Shown here: positions 31,841-43,149 of the stretch, piece after piece
Layout: each line of letters opens with the position of its first letter
How positions within the stretch are numbered: position 1 is the stretch's first letter
From: Euglena gracilis
Lineage: Eukaryota; Euglenida; Euglenophyceae; Euglenales
NCBI GenBank assembly: GCA_039621445.1
Contig: CP154954.1
Span: forward strand, 63,074,046-63,138,045
Length of the DNA: 64,000 nt
Reading direction: 5' to 3'
Made by a program: the position numbers and the translations under genes
Notes under the pieces: model-generated
Database searches by the model: none
The model's input: the letters and a program-made list of their open reading frames with translations, nothing else
Told to the model about the DNA's origin: nothing

Positions 31841-32722
31841 CCCACCGGTTCCTATTCAGTTTGGTCGCCTTTGGGGAAAATTTATCCTTTTTGAGTTGGT
31901 GGTCGTTCGTATTATCCGTCCCCAAGTGATATTTATTCTCCAAGGGAGAATAAATATAACTATAGCGGAGCGTCCATGAAAGGAAAAAAAACTTTGATGG
32001 CAAATTTTGTCAAGGAAGTCGAATTTCACGACACAGAGGGCAATTATCACACATTTTTGAGGCATTTATTTCATTTTTCATTTCGAGTTCATTCATTCAT
32101 TCATTTATTTTGTGCATTTATGTGTGCATTTCGTCAGAAGTGGAATGCATCTCCACACAGAAGCTGGCGTGTATCCAAGGGCGTGTATCCAAACTTTTGG
32201 AGAACATTTTTTTGGAGAGCATTATTGGGCAATTTTTGCAAGCAAATGTGAGACCTTCGATGCACTTCCCCCCTTTTGGATGCTTTTCTTTCCCAAAGAG
32301 AGAATGCCTCGTTCGCCGTCTTGAGTGTTGACAACCATGAAATTGGGGTAGGGGATCTTTGATGGAAGCAAGAACTGGGGTGAGAAGACATGATTGGGTG
32401 ACCACACCCACCATCACCACCATCATTTCGGGTGTGCACAACTTTCCAAACAGGCGAGCGAACACACACTGCTTCTGCGCAAATGTAGTTCTGGACAGTA
32501 GAAAACATCCATTCTTTATGGCATATTATGGCCTCCTTGTTTCTATTCACATGGCCATAATTCTTCATTAGAATTGCACTGAAGCAGGACCAGAACCAGG
32601 ACCAGAGGCACATTTCTGGTGAAAGATTTTGGGTGGACGTCCCTTCCAGACAAACCCACATCCCGTCGATCCGCATCACATCACCTCCAATCCATCCAAT
32701 TCAGGCAAAACAAACAACACAC

Positions 32723-33007
32723 TATGGTGAAGGAGCTGGTTGGGGATGCTGAGCCAGCTTGGTAGTGCTCAGGCAGGGTGTGAAGGTTGGCCGGGACGGA
32801 GAATGGAAGGGATGGCAGCGGAGGCGTTGGCGGGGGTCGCGGGGCGGGCGGGGGGAGGTCTGGGGCGGGGGTGTGCAGGAGGGCAGCGGCGGAGGAGCGG
32901 GATGGGGCCGGGGTGGGGGTCGGCCAGCCGGGGCTGCGGAGGGGGCTGAAGAGGGTGTCAGGGGTTTGCTCCAGGGCGGCGAGGCCTCGCTTGATCTGCT
33001 GGAGGAC
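32723..33007 (-). CDS. Gene A exon, helix plus Pro-rich
   Basis: 285 nt, exactly 95 codons. Acceptor GCCACGCAG, donor ATA|GTGTGT, phase 0 both ends. It joins the preceding exon so that '...LLVQE' continues into 'VLQQIKRGLAALEQTPDTLF', an amphipathic helix. The remainder is Pro/Ala/Ser-rich ('PPPAPRPPPTPPLPSLPF'). The intron upstream holds elements E3, E4 and E5. Confidence 0.7.
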
Positions 33008-33058
33008 CTGCGTGGCAAGGTGCAGCCTGCTAATGGGCCACGAAGAATTACATTGTGG

Positions 33059-33538
33059 CTGCAGTGGCAACACCATGCATTCAGATGGCAGCCAGAAGCT
33101 AAATCCCCTCCCACTTATAAACCCCCGGGGTTCATAGGATCTGGTTTGGTTGGTCGGCCGAAGGGCGGGGGTTTATACGTGGGGGGGTTATAGGTCCTGG
33201 AATTGTTGGTGAAAATCCGACCCCCCCCCCAAATGACCCCGAAACCGCCCCAAACTGGCACTTTTTGGCAAATTTGGACAAAATGGCATTCTTGATGATG
33301 GTCGGCCTCAAAAAACTGCCAAAAAATCAGTTTTTGGGTGGTTTGCGGCCGAAAAAATTGTCCCCGACGGGTTTCATTTTTCTTCCCCGGGGGGGGGGGG
33401 GGTTATAGGTCCCGGTTTGGTTGGTCGGCCCGAGGGGGGGTTTATAGGGGGGGGGGGGTTTACAGGTGGTGGGTTTATAAGTGGGGGGGGGGGGTTAGCT
33501 GCAGTGGCAACACCATGCATTCAGATGGCAGCCATAAG
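33059..33538. mobile_element. Element E3 with 40-bp target duplication
   Basis: The central 400 bp (33099-33498) have inverted ends: CCCACTTATAAACCC on the left and GGGTTTATAAGTGGG on the right, with outer CTAA...TTAG. They are flanked by direct repeats at 33059-33098 and 33499-33538: 40 bp with one mismatch, starting CTGCAGTGGCAACACC. The element sits in a gene A intron close to its 3' end. Confidence 0.85.
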
Positions 33539-34111
33539 CCACACCGAACGCCCTCGTTTTTGCAACCCACCCAAATTTTCGTAAATTCTGTAAATTGCCC
33601 CCTATCTCAAAAATATTTGCACTTGACAACAAAAAATCTGAACGCTTTGTCAAAAATGAATACACCGAAAAGCAGATTATTTGCAAATTTGCAAATTCTG
33701 CATTGGATCGGCCATTTTGCTCAATTGTTGTTTTTACTATTGTGCAAAAATAGGATGGAATGCCACCCACTTTTATTTGGAAACAAATTCTAGTATTCTT
33801 CAGTCACAATCAACTTGTGCAATTTTCGCCTTTGCACCTGATTTTTGATGTGATGCACCTTGCTCAAAGCACCTGCAGTTCGCTTAATCATCTCCACGAT
33901 GAAGACGGGGGGGGGGTCGGTCTAAATGGGGATCTCCAGATCAGTCCTTTTCAGCGAATGATGCCTTGCGTGGCTGCAACACGCACGTTTGTGCAACCTA
34001 AAGGGACAGCAAGCAACGCTTGCCTGAACCGGGTGCCGCCCTGTCCCTATACCAATTCGCAGTCATTAACCACACCATACAATGTGTGTGTACAGTCAGC
34101 AAACCCCACAA

Positions 34112-34527
34112 CCCCCCCCCAAAAAGACCCGGGTCTTATTTTTGGGTCCGTTGCTGGAAACCTCCAGGGGGGTCTTTTTGGACCACACAGCAAACTGGGC
34201 CAGAAGCGAAGTTAGCGCCGGCCATAAACAGTCAAGAAGCCTTAGTGCAACTAAGGGGGTCTTTTTGGATTTTTTTGGATTGACCGACCGGGCCCGAAAA
34301 AATAAATATAATCATTTTTTAGGTTCCTTTCGGCGCTTTGCATTGTATATAAATCGGCAAATTGACATTTACCGCGTTTTTTTGCACTTCAAGAATCAAC
34401 TTTGGAAATTTCACCATTTCTGTGTCCAACACCAGGTTTTCGGTAATTTTTCAGGGAAACTTTTTACCGTCCCCGGCGCTTCGCAGGGGTCTTATTTTTT
34501 GGGGGCGGTCTGATTTTGGGGGGGTTT
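34112..34527. mobile_element. C/G-run inverted-repeat element E4
   Basis: Left end CCCCCCCAAAAAGACCC and internal GGGTCTTATTTTTGG, right end GGGTCTGATTTTGGGGGGG. Contains a 65-bp core shared with 60362 and 43370, and GC hairpins near 34331 and 34478. The related element E9 (48372-48748) shares most of the interior, including GCACTTCAAGAATC. Confidence 0.75.
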
Positions 34528-34792
34528 TACAAATGTGTCTGTGCATCATTGTACATCATGAATCCCGGGGTCATTTCTAGAGGATCGGCCTGGGTGTGAC
34601 TCCCAGGCCCACTTCGTTGGGCCGGGGGGGCCTCACAACCTCCCTCCACAACGAAGGGGTGGGAGGTCACACTTGTAAATGGATTCCATTTCTTGAGCAT
34701 GGACGCCTTCATTTCGGATCCCAATAACATGAGGCGGTCTTATAAACCCCACATTAGCCATCTTGTAGCCTCTAGGTGCGACGAAAAAAATT

Positions 34793-35196
34793 GGCGTAAC
34801 CCCCCCCCCTAATAGTAGGGCGTGCCCTCTTCAAGAGCAGGGTCCAAATAGTAGAGCACCCCCCCCTCTGGCGAAGCGAGCGTCCACGACAAAAGCATCC
34901 CCCTGGAAAACCAATGGAAGCAGAAGCAAGGCAAGTCATTACATGTGATTGTGGCAAGATTTGTAACTTGCCTCAAAAAGGCAAGCTTCCCAGAGCTCAG
35001 CGGCGGAACAATTCCTCCAACCTCGGCTGCCGTTGGCGCTTGGCTGCCGGTTTAGGTGGAGGAAGGGAGGCTGTAGGAAAATGTGTGTGATGTCCACTAC
35101 AAGAGCAGGGCCCAAATAGAAGAGCACCCCCCCCCCCTCTGGCGAAGCGAGCGTCCACTACAAGAGCGCCCGCTCTACAATTAGGGGGGGTTTAGG
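34793..35196. mobile_element. C/G-run inverted-repeat element E5
   Basis: Left GTAACCCCCCCCCCTAATAG, right CTACAATTAGGGGGGGTTTA. Two internal copies of CTCTGGCGAAGCGAGCGTCCAC (shown by the first 20 bases CTCTGGCGAAGCGAGCGTCC) lie at about 34866 and 35135. It starts 39 bp beyond the donor of the 35235-35545 exon. Confidence 0.7.
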
Positions 35197-35234
35197 CCAC
35201 CAAATAAATCAAATCCAAAAGCACGCCAATACAC

Positions 35235-35545
35235 CTCCTGCACCAGCAGCGTGGACGGGCTTGGCGGGACCGCGGGGTCCAGCGGCGTGCTGCGTCCGGA
35301 CGACACGGAGCTTGGCAGTGTGGCGCTGGCGGCGGTGGAGGCCGACCCCGGCCCCGCGGCGGGGGCGGGGGCAGGTAGCGTGGCGGGCGGGCCCGACGGG
35401 CGGCGCGGGGGCGGCGCCGGGGCAGCGGCGTAGCGGCCCACCGCGCGGCGGTTGCGCTCGACGATGTTGACGGGCCGGGCGCCGCTGCCGGGGCGCTTCG
35501 ACCCGCCGGGGGTGCCGGGGGCGCGGGGGGCGTGCCAGGCCGGCC
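35235..35545 (-). CDS. Gene A exon, basic linker
   Basis: 311 nt. Acceptor GACGGCAG before 35545; donor GAG|GTGTATT, phase 0 at the end. Encodes 'GSKRPGSGARPVNIVERNRR', which looks conserved, then Ala/Pro-rich sequence and 'PSPSTLLVQE'. The codon composition is strongly GC-rich. Confidence 0.65.
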
Positions 35546-35814
35546 CTGCCGTCAACAGCACACCCCTCACAGAGCACGCCCCACGCCCCATGAATGGTCT
35601 CTCAATCCACACAGCGCAGACTTTGTTTGCGTCATGGGCTGTTCATGTCATCAGTGAGAATGTCTTGACGCTTATGTGCAAAGCCCCACGCCTCATCTGG
35701 GTGTGCACGAACTGGGAACGGGTCAGGTGACTGGAGTGCCAGCGACATTGCGACTCTGTTAGGGAGGCCTGGACCAGGGAGGGCTCTCTTTCTTGGCAAG
35801 GCTGGCGGCGTTTA

Positions 35815-35905
35815 CCAACGTCCGCCGTTGGCGTTGGGGCACCGGAGGGGCCAGAGGTGTCGGCGACATGATATGGGTGGCAGCAGGGCTGGAAGCCCCA
35901 TTGAT
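35815..35905 (-). CDS. Gene A candidate exon
   Basis: The frame encodes 'HIMSPTPLAPPVPQRQRRTL' and ends at a good donor, TTG|GTAAAC. The acceptor is probably CCAG near 35905. Short and basic. Its phase relation to neighbours is not resolved. Confidence 0.4.
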
Positions 35906-36164
35906 CAAGAGCAGTGCTCTGGCCATGTCACTCAATGTGGGGTTGCTGTGTCACTCAGCAGGAGGGGGCCACTTTTTGCCGGGCTCAATTTTTCAGCGCT
36001 GCACCGGTCTCCAGCGGAGCACACTGACCCCAGGTTCGTTGGCCTAGTTAAACCCGCCCACCCACTCTTGAAAGCCCCCCGGGGAATGCAGCCACGCAGG
36101 GGCGAAATGCCACCATGGTCCCGAGGGGGACCATAGTGTTGCCCCAATGCAGTGTCGTACAAAC

Positions 36165-36309
36165 CCTGGGCGGCGGCGGCCAGCGGGGCTGCTGGGCTCC
36201 GCAGGGCGGATGAGGGCGTCGGCGGGGGACTTCTGCAGCGTGTCCGTGTACTGCACGGTGCGGGGGCCCAGAGGTGTGTTGGTGAGGTCCGTGAGGCGGA
36301 CGACGGGCA
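36165..36309 (-). CDS. Gene A exon after LRR cap
   Basis: 145 nt. Acceptor CCTCCCCCACAG, donor CCAGG|GTTTGT. The best frame encodes 'VPVVRLTDLTNTPLGPRTVQ' and 'DTLQKSPADALIRPAEPSSP'. This frame needs one extra base from the upstream exon, so an additional small exon may lie between 36309 and 36625. Confidence 0.6.
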
Positions 36310-36624
36310 CTGTGGGGGAGGGGTCAGTGGGGCCTGTGTGGCGTGGGCGGGATTTATGTCTCACTGCATTATATTATATTTATTTACTCTTACAGATTTG
36401 TCTTTTCTTGTATTGTATTATGCTAATTATATTGCGTTACATTTCATTCTATAAATTAATTATATAATTTAATTATTTGTGGGGAAATTACTTTATATTA
36501 AATGCATTATGATGATTTCATTAGATGATCTTCTTCGGGCGATTGAACTTGGGGATGAACAGTTTTCCTGTGTGGAGACCTACCAACGAATGCCCGAATG
36601 CAGACCTCCATCGCATTGGCCTAC

Positions 36625-36750
36625 CGCCTTCAGCTGCAGGGCTTCCTTGGCGTGCCTCTGGCGGAGCAGCTGGGCGGTCTTCTTCGCCCGGCCCGGGGAG
36701 GCGTACCGGCACTGCGCCGGGACTGGCCGGGGGCTGCCACGGTAGGCGGG
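36625..36750 (-). CDS. Gene A exon, basic helix
   Basis: 126 nt, exactly 42 codons. Acceptor CCTTCGCAG, donor GCG|GTAGGC, phase 0 both ends. Encodes 'PAYRGSPRPVPAQCRYASPG' and then a basic helix 'KKTAQLLRQRHAKEALQLKA'. Confidence 0.75.
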
Positions 36751-37102
36751 CTGCGAAGGGACGGCACGGGAGGGTGGCGGGGAGGGCGACCGGCGGCCGC
36801 CGCGCACCGCGAGGCGCCGCGAGGCCGAGTGGTGCCCCGCCCGGCCTCACGGCACGCCCAACGCACAACATCGACGGAGATGTTTCCATCGCAGGCGGAG
36901 AACAGCTAACTGGGGGTGAGAGAAAGGGGCCAAACAAACCATGGAAACCTGCCTCCTCCTGATGAGGGTTCGACACATAGGACAGGTGGGGGTGGGTTGG
37001 ACACCTCAGTCTATGGGGGGTCACCCCCTTGCTTCTCCACCCCATGGCCTGAAATGACGCACATCCCACGTTTGAGACACACCCAGCCAGGGGTCCACAC
37101 AC

Positions 37103-37261
37103 CACCACGACCGGCACGCTGGTGTTCAGCGGGGCGGCGGCCTCCGACGCAGTGGTCTCGGCCAGCCCCGCCCGCTGCACCGGGTTGGCCGGGGCCTCGG
37201 CGCCGTCCAGCACCAGCAGGGCGGGCAGCAGGTTGCGGAGGTGGATCGCGTAGCCCGGCAG
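37103..37261 (-). CDS. Gene A exon, LRR cap
   Basis: 159 nt, 53 codons if the donor is GTG|GTGTGT; alternative GT steps lie just upstream. Acceptor GACGCAG. Encodes 'LPGYAIHLRNLLPALLVLDG', the classical LRR-cap pattern (GY..+...LP.L..LDG) that closes SDS22-type LRR domains. It joins '...LLLTGNA' of the previous exon in phase 0. Confidence 0.85.
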
Positions 37262-37402
37262 CTGCGTCGCGGCGCAGGGGACCCAAAGGCCGGGAAGGGA
37301 AAAAAGGCCAGGGGAACATGGCCCCACTTTGCAGACCCCATCAGGGGGCGACGCAACGTGGACCTCAAAAAATATGCAAAATACAATTTTTTTTGCAAAA
37401 TA

Positions 37403-37405
<3 letters not shown>

Positions 37406-37492
<87 letters not shown>
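37406..37492. repeat. (GT)n microsatellite
   Basis: 87 bp of pure GT in a gene A intron, 145 bp upstream of the LRR-cap exon acceptor. The His/Thr and Cys/Val open frames across it are artefacts. Confidence 0.98.
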
Positions 37493-37493
<1 letters not shown>

Positions 37494-37576
37494 TCCCCCT
37501 CTCCACGGCGCCGTCCTGAATGGCTGCCCCTCAACGATTAGAGAGCGGCAGCTCAGTGCAGAAAAACAGAAACAAA

Positions 37577-37806
37577 AAATAACCCCCCCAATAGAAGCGC
37601 GGGTGCGCTTATAGAGGACTGCCGCCTCTGGCGGCGGGGGGTGGGCTTCAGTTTGGACCCTTCCTGCCCGATTTTTGTTGGTTTCCTTTCGAAATCCCAT
37701 TTAAATGGGGGGTGCGCTTGTAGCAGACTGCCGCCTTCGACGGCGGGGGGTGTGTTTTTATTTGGACCCTGCGCTTGTAGCAGCCCAGCTTCCATTAGGG
37801 GGGGGG
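37577..37806. mobile_element. C/G-run element E6
   Basis: Left AACCCCCCCAATAGAAGCGC, right AGCTTCCATTAGGGGGGGG. Internal repeats GCGCTTGTAGCAG...CTGCCGCC with CTTTGGCGG-like hairpins and TATTTGGACCCT. Related fragments occur at 55120-55180 and 57290-57330. Confidence 0.6.
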
Positions 37807-37939
37807 GGCGGGTATAGGCATTTCCCTCTCTCCAACTCTGGCAAGCGGAGAAACCAGGCGAGAGTGGACCAGACATGATCTGGGTGAGGCGGCGTTGTGG
37901 TAGGCTGGGGGGGGGGGCGGGGGAGGCTGCCCTGGGTAC

Positions 37940-37996
37940 TGCGTTGCCGGTCAGCAGCAGGGTGCGAAGCTTGGCCAGGAGGGACAGCGTGCGCAG
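37940..37996 (-). CDS. Gene A exon, SDS22-type LRR
   Basis: 57 nt, exactly 19 codons: LRTLSLLAKLRTLLLTGNA. Acceptor CTGGCGCAG, donor GCA|GTACCC. Phase 0 both ends. Together with the neighbours it gives the last LRR before the cap. Confidence 0.75.
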
Positions 37997-38231
37997 CTGC
38001 GCCAGCGTCCGGAAGGCGTTGGGCCGGGGAGGCCGCCTCGCAGCCGCAAACGGTGAAGCCCGCCACGGCGATGGGGTGTGAAAAAGGGTGTTGTTGATTG
38101 CTGCACGACTTTGAAATGAAAAAAAGGGGGATGTTTTGTCTTGGATTGGTTGACTGGATTTAGGGATTGGATTGGGGATCGGCGCTGGGGCGGGGGGCAT
38201 TGTGGATTGGGCAAATTAAAAATGATTCTCA

Positions 38232-38560
38232 AAAAAATAACACCCCCCACCCCCCGAATAGAATCCAATGGGGCCACTATTACGTGCTTTGCTCAAAATT
38301 TGGGGGTTCTCTCTCTGGATCAGGTATGGTTTGAAAAGATCTCAAAGGGAACTAATATTAGCCAGAGAGCAGCACAAATCTTGGTTGCTGAAGGAAGAAA
38401 AATTTCTTATGGTTTAACTTTCAAGTTGCTGCATTGTGTGGTATTCTTTGGAAAAATACCAAAAAAAATCAGCATTCTGACTGTTTTTTTGATATTCTGA
38501 TTGTGTGGAGAACATTTTTTGGGGCTCCTATTTGGGGGGGGCTACTAGGACCAAAGGCTT
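38232..38560. mobile_element. C/G-run element E7
   Basis: Left AACACCCCCCACCCCCCGAA followed by TAGAATCC, right GGGGCTCCTATTTGGGGGGG. AT-rich interior. In an intron of gene A. Confidence 0.5.
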
Positions 38561-38705
38561 CCGTTCACAGGTTCAAAAGGCCCTTCAACGTTAAAAAAAA
38601 AAGCGGGAGGAGGAGTTTATGAGGTGCCGTTAATCCAAGAGCTTACAGCATTTGGTCCGGAGGCAATTCTGCTCATGAAGAGAAGAGAGGAGATGGAAAG
38701 CAGGC

Positions 38706-38816
38706 CTCCCCTTCGTGGGTGAGGTCCAGGATGAGCAGCTGTTTCAAAATCTCTATGTTGGCCATGCTGTTGAGGGTGTTGCGCCCCAAATACAGCTCCC
38801 GGAGGTGCATCAGCCC
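38706..38816 (-). CDS. Gene A exon, SDS22-type LRRs
   Basis: Acceptor TTCTCTACAG before 38816. The frame encodes 'GLMHLRELYLGRNTLNSMAN' and 'ILKQLLILDLTHEGE'. No GT donor occurs before an in-frame stop near 38650. A GC donor, GAG|GCCTGC at 38706, keeps phase 0 and gives 37 codons. That makes it a likely GC-AG intron, unless the sequence carries an error. Confidence 0.85.
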
Positions 38817-39641
38817 CTGTAGAGAATACCGGGGGGGGAAAAAATCTGACCGGGAACAATTGCCGACGGGAAAAATTCTGCCGGGAAAAATCCTGGACGA
38901 ATCCTTAAAATGCCGGGAAAAATCCTGAACGCTCGCTTAAACCAGGTGGGAAAAAATATTGGACAGCTGAAAAAAAAAGGTTTTGCGCCGACCAGCAGTT
39001 GAATGAGAAAGCATGGCTGCACCTGGTGAAACCAAACAGAAACCACAATATCGGCTAGTTGCACCATCATCTCCCTATCCATTGGTGTACCTTCGCACGA
39101 GCACCATCAAAATACTTCCTTAAAACAGCAGTTTCCGACTGCGTCATCAAACCAGGGCGGCCCACTTTGCCGATACTGTCACACTTTGCCAACTGGTTAC
39201 CCCAAAAATGGATGGTTGACTTTGGTGGGTGCTTCCTGCCATACTTCAGCTGCACCGCAAGAAAAATAAATATTCCTGCTGCAAATCGGCGCGCAGCGCC
39301 GAAGATTTTTTTGGGGGGGTCATTCACTGGAGGAAATTGGACTTTCCTTAAATCTGCCGGGAAAAATCCTGGACCGATCCTTAAAAAGGCGGGAAAAATC
39401 CTGGACAAAATTTCGTCCAGAATTTTTCCCACAAAATTTTTTCCCGTACAAGTTTTTTCCCCCCCCGGTAGACGCTGTTGAAGCAGCGCATGCTGCCGTT
39501 GGGGTTGATGCTCATGCAATTCATTGAATTTAGTGTAAAAAATCAACCTGTGTGTTAATCGTTCCTGGCTTTGTGCTGTCAACAAAGCAAGCAACGCTGT
39601 CAAGGTGTGTGACCGTCACGGAAAGGGAACGCCATGCGCAC

Positions 39642-39704
39642 CTGCAGCCCGTCGGTGTCCCGGATGCAGTTGCGGCGCAGGTTGACCACCTCTAGCTGGG
39701 AACA
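39642..39704 (-). CDS. Gene A exon, SDS22-type LRR
   Basis: 63 nt, 21 codons: 'CSQLEVVNLRRNCIRDTDGL' plus Gln. Acceptor GCGCAG, donor CAG|GTGCGC. Phase 0 both ends. With its neighbours it produces consecutive 22-residue repeats of the L..L.L..N.I.D..GL type. Confidence 0.92.
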
Positions 39705-39922
39705 CTGCGCCGGAATTGGAGTTTAATGGCGGCTCTTCTTGGTTTGGGCGAAAATCACCAAGGGCAGCACACACCCCCACCCAGAGGTTTGTTCAGGACC
39801 CGGGGGGGGGGGGCGGGTCAAAAACTCAAAAAAATGTATTTTAAAGTTTTTTTCATATGACTTTTTCCATTTTATTTTTTTTGCCCCCCACCCCTACCTG
39901 CAGAGCGTCGTGGACTTGAAAC

Positions 39923-40048
39923 CCCAGCCAGCCCCCGCAGGTCAGCGATGGCGTTGCAGGAGGCGTCCAGCTGGACGAGGCTCGGGGGGAGGTGGGCGAG
40001 GTCGCGGAGGGCGTTGTGGGCCACATTGAGGACGGCCCGAGGGGGACG
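39923..40048 (-). CDS. Gene A exon, SDS22-type LRRs
   Basis: 126 nt, exactly 42 codons. Acceptor ATGGCAG, donor GGG|GTTTCA. Encodes 'VLNVAHNALRDLAHLPPS' and 'LVQLDASCNAIADLRGLAG'. The join to 39704 gives an exact 22-residue LRR. A later possible donor, CAG|GTAGGG at 39896, breaks frame. Confidence 0.9.
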
Positions 40049-40187
40049 CTGCCATCAGTCCCTCCATTCCCCGCCGCTTCCCCCGACCCATCCGGCACCA
40101 GCAACCCACCCCACCCCACCGCCACGCGTGACATGCGTGACCCCCGGCGACACGGACGGCGGCCAGCGGCCCCAAACCAGCCAGCAC

Positions 40188-40282
40188 CCCTCTGGCTACG
40201 GATGCCGCGGAGGTTGTGGAAGGCGAGGGTCGCGAGGCCGAGCTGGTACAGCGACAGCGGTGCCCCTTCCCCCTCCAGGCCC
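40188..40282 (-). CDS. Gene A exon, LRR start
   Basis: Acceptor CCCTCAG before 40282. The single leftover base matches the phase 2 end of the 40804-40934 exon. Encodes 'GLEGEGAPLSLYQLGLATLA' then 'FHNLRGI', an LRR. The donor shown (AGGG|GTGCTG) is phase 1 and does not fit the next exon, so the true end or an extra exon is unresolved. Confidence 0.65.
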
Positions 40283-40803
40283 CTGAGGGAGGGTGGGCGA
40301 TACATGGGCTGGAAGGCCGGCACCAGCAGAGGGGTTGACCTCCCTCCCAAATAAAAGCGACTGGTTGCTTCTATTTGGATATCAAAAATCGGCCCCAGGG
40401 TTTGCTTTATGTTTGGGGGTTGCTGATAGCGAGGGGTTGCGAGGGGGTTTACAGACCCAGAAGAGGGTGTATGCAAACTCCACAGAGGACATCGCATGTG
40501 CAGATGAGGCAGCATCAGCCTTGACTGTGGCCGGAATTTCCTGCAAACCGAGCTGAGCTGTGTTTTTGTGAAAAAAGCGGCTTGGAACAATGAGAGGCTC
40601 TTATTGTTGGCTGAGGGCCTAACGGCTTGGAAAAAAAAAACTGCAAAAAATACATCACAAATTTCCAAATCAAATTCATCCTTTAGACCCACAAAATTCC
40701 AAATCAAATTTATCCTTGGACCCAAAATGCTCGCAGGTTCCCGAGCTGGATCCAACATTGGTACATGACTTGAAGCAAACCCAGACAAACTCGGCGCGCG
40801 GAC

Positions 40804-40934
40804 CTGCCATGGGGCCCGTCCTCCCCCGGCGGTGGGCCGGCCACGTGGAGGAACTCCAGCGGGTGCTCCGCCCGGTCGAACGCCGCGGGCAGGGGGTGGC
40901 CCGCCGCGCTTGTCAGCCAGCCCGCGACGTACGC
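40804..40934 (-). CDS. Gene A exon, conserved spacer
   Basis: 131 nt, 43 codons plus two bases. Acceptor CGCTGCAG, donor GGCAG|GTCCGC. Encodes 'AYVAGWLTSAAGHPLPAAFD' and 'RAEHPLEFLHVAGPPPGEDG'. The phase fits both neighbours. The frame also stays open upstream to about 41010, so a more distal acceptor is possible. Confidence 0.7.
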
Positions 40935-42054
40935 CTGCAGCGGGCGGCGGCCGGCGGGGCCGGAGAGGAGGCCGTGGCAGGCGGAGGGGCGGGCAGGCTT
41001 GTATGGAATCTCGGAGGACGGGGGGGGTGGGGGGACCCCCCCACCATCTACCTCATGTCTGCAGAGCTTCCCATACAACCCTGGGGGCGGGGGCCGCGAT
41101 GCCGGAGGGGAGGGGAGACGACATGAAGCCAGCCCCCCCCTCCCCGGCCCTACCAGCCCCTCCCGCTCCTAAAAAATGACCTGCAAAGCACAGTGTTGGA
41201 AAAAAATTGAGCATCTGGCAACCCCAAAAACAAACCCCAAAAATCCCCAAAACACGATTTTTGGTAATTTTTGAACACTTTTTTCAGAAATTTTCGACTG
41301 GACCCAGCAAATAGGGTCTGGCTAGCTGTGCTAGCAGCCCCCCTCCGATGCACTTTGGCTTCTGTCTGGTTTAAGTCCTGGCGCAGCATTCCACTTCTGG
41401 CCCTTTCTTCGGAGCAGCCCCAGGGGGGGGGGGGCTCTGTTAAAGATATATATGACCCTTACCGTTGCCTCAAACTGAGAATGTCCATTCCAAAATATGG
41501 TGGGCTTTGGGGGCATGTCATTTTCGAGCCGTTAAGTTTCTGAGCCATGAGCCATGAGGCAGCCATGATGGTGGGAGCTTGAGCCGATGGACACCAGACA
41601 CCCGCCGCTCCACAGGGTTCAGGACGACATTAGCTTATGCAGCCCTGGGCTAAATAGGCAAATGGGCACCCCACTGCTCCAGATGCCAAAATGCTCCAAA
41701 ACACGGTTTTGGAAATAGAACTTGAATTTGCATACTTGGAGGGTTTGCGGGCGTTTTTTCTCGCGTTGCCAAGGCATCATTCATACTTTTCATGGGGAAC
41801 ATGAGGCACTCCTCCAACGCAAATGACACAGTCAGGCTGCGTATAAATACCCCTTCCTCGAATAATGGGGGCACTGATCCTTGCAATAGAAACTTCGCAT
41901 CTGAAGAAATGCTAAAATGACAGATTTCAAATTCATCATCTGCAAAAATGCCGAAAATGCACCAGGTTGCCCGACATTCTCCAATAAAAATAAAGAAAGC
42001 AAAAGCAAAGAAAAGACGATCCCCTCCAACGCATGGACCCCCACAAAAATGCAC

Positions 42055-42217
42055 TCCTCCTGGGCTGAGGGCACTGATGGCGCTCTGGTCGAGGGTGTTG
42101 TCCGGGTCCACGTGGCCGCTGGCATAGCGGTGGCCGGGGGAGGTGGCCAGCAGGTGGTGCAGCGGGGAGTCCCGCAGGCCGGCCGCCGGGGGGCGGGGAG
42201 GCTTGGCGGGGGGCGTG
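42055..42217 (-). CDS. Gene A exon, spacer
   Basis: 163 nt: one leftover base plus 54 codons. Acceptor GTGCCTCCGCAG; donor GGA|GTGCAT (weak). Encodes 'TPPAKPPRPPAAGLRDSPLH' and 'HRYASGHVDPDNTLDQSAIS'. The leftover base completes a codon with the 43666 exon end, an independent support for the join. Confidence 0.7.
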
Positions 42218-43149
42218 CTGCGGAGGCACGGGCAGGAGGGAATCTTTTTTAAAAAAAATGATTATGGGGGACTGCCAAAATGACATTGCAGAGCCAGTGG
42301 CCAAAAGACTTGGTCCAATGGCAGTTTGGGAGGGTTTAATGGCGTGGTGGTTTTCACAAATGAGCTGCGAAAAAGAGAAGTTGTGGTCGTGTGCACCTTC
42401 CTGCCAGCTCGTTTCGGATTGTAATGCACATTCACATGGTTTGACACATGAAAGATTCAAATTAGACCACACCAATCCGTGCCAAAAAGGTGAACATTTT
42501 ATCCAACTCATATCAATCCGGTTTGTGATTATTTCCGAACACTTGATTGTATTGAAAGTTTGAGGAGAATTCGAAGAATCACACACAAAAAAACAATTTC
42601 ATGGGTGTGCATTTCAGTTGAAAAAACAAGAAGGCACACAAAGAGGAGAAGAAAGACATACGCAGGTATGATTTCTTTCGTCGCGGGTGGCCGGATTCGG
42701 ATAACGGGGGGAGGGGTCTTCACCGCAGGGGACACCTCTAAATCAGCAACATCCTCATGCGAGGCAGAATATATGAAATGGCGTGGAGGATAAATTGAAG
42801 GATTTAAAATGATTTGGGCCCACCTGAGCTGGTAACTCGCCCCCCACTTGTGACCCCCCTATTCCTATACCCTCCCCAGGCCAACCACCAAACCTCGACT
42901 CTTAACCCCCCGCAAATGACGACGACATATGGCGCCAAATGTGCCAAAAATCACACCATGCGCCGAAGAAAAAAAACACAACCGCAGGCATCATGTGAGG
43001 AATCATGGCATTTTTTTCCAACAAAAACCATAAAACTGCCCAATAATACCTTGTCATACCCCCTGGTAGTGAAAAAGGGCGTTTTGTGGACCTCTCTGCA
43101 GCCTCAATTTGTAACCCACCCACTTTTACCCCTCAGGACCAGACTGGAT

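Noticed and set aside
37365-37700. Open frames of (His-Thr)n or (Cys-Val)n
   Set aside because: Pure translation of the GT microsatellite; no splice or start context.
35181-40282. Naming gene A as LRRC56 or LRRC9
   Set aside because: LRR spacing and cap are shared by many families; the RI-type N-terminal LRRs do not fit either.
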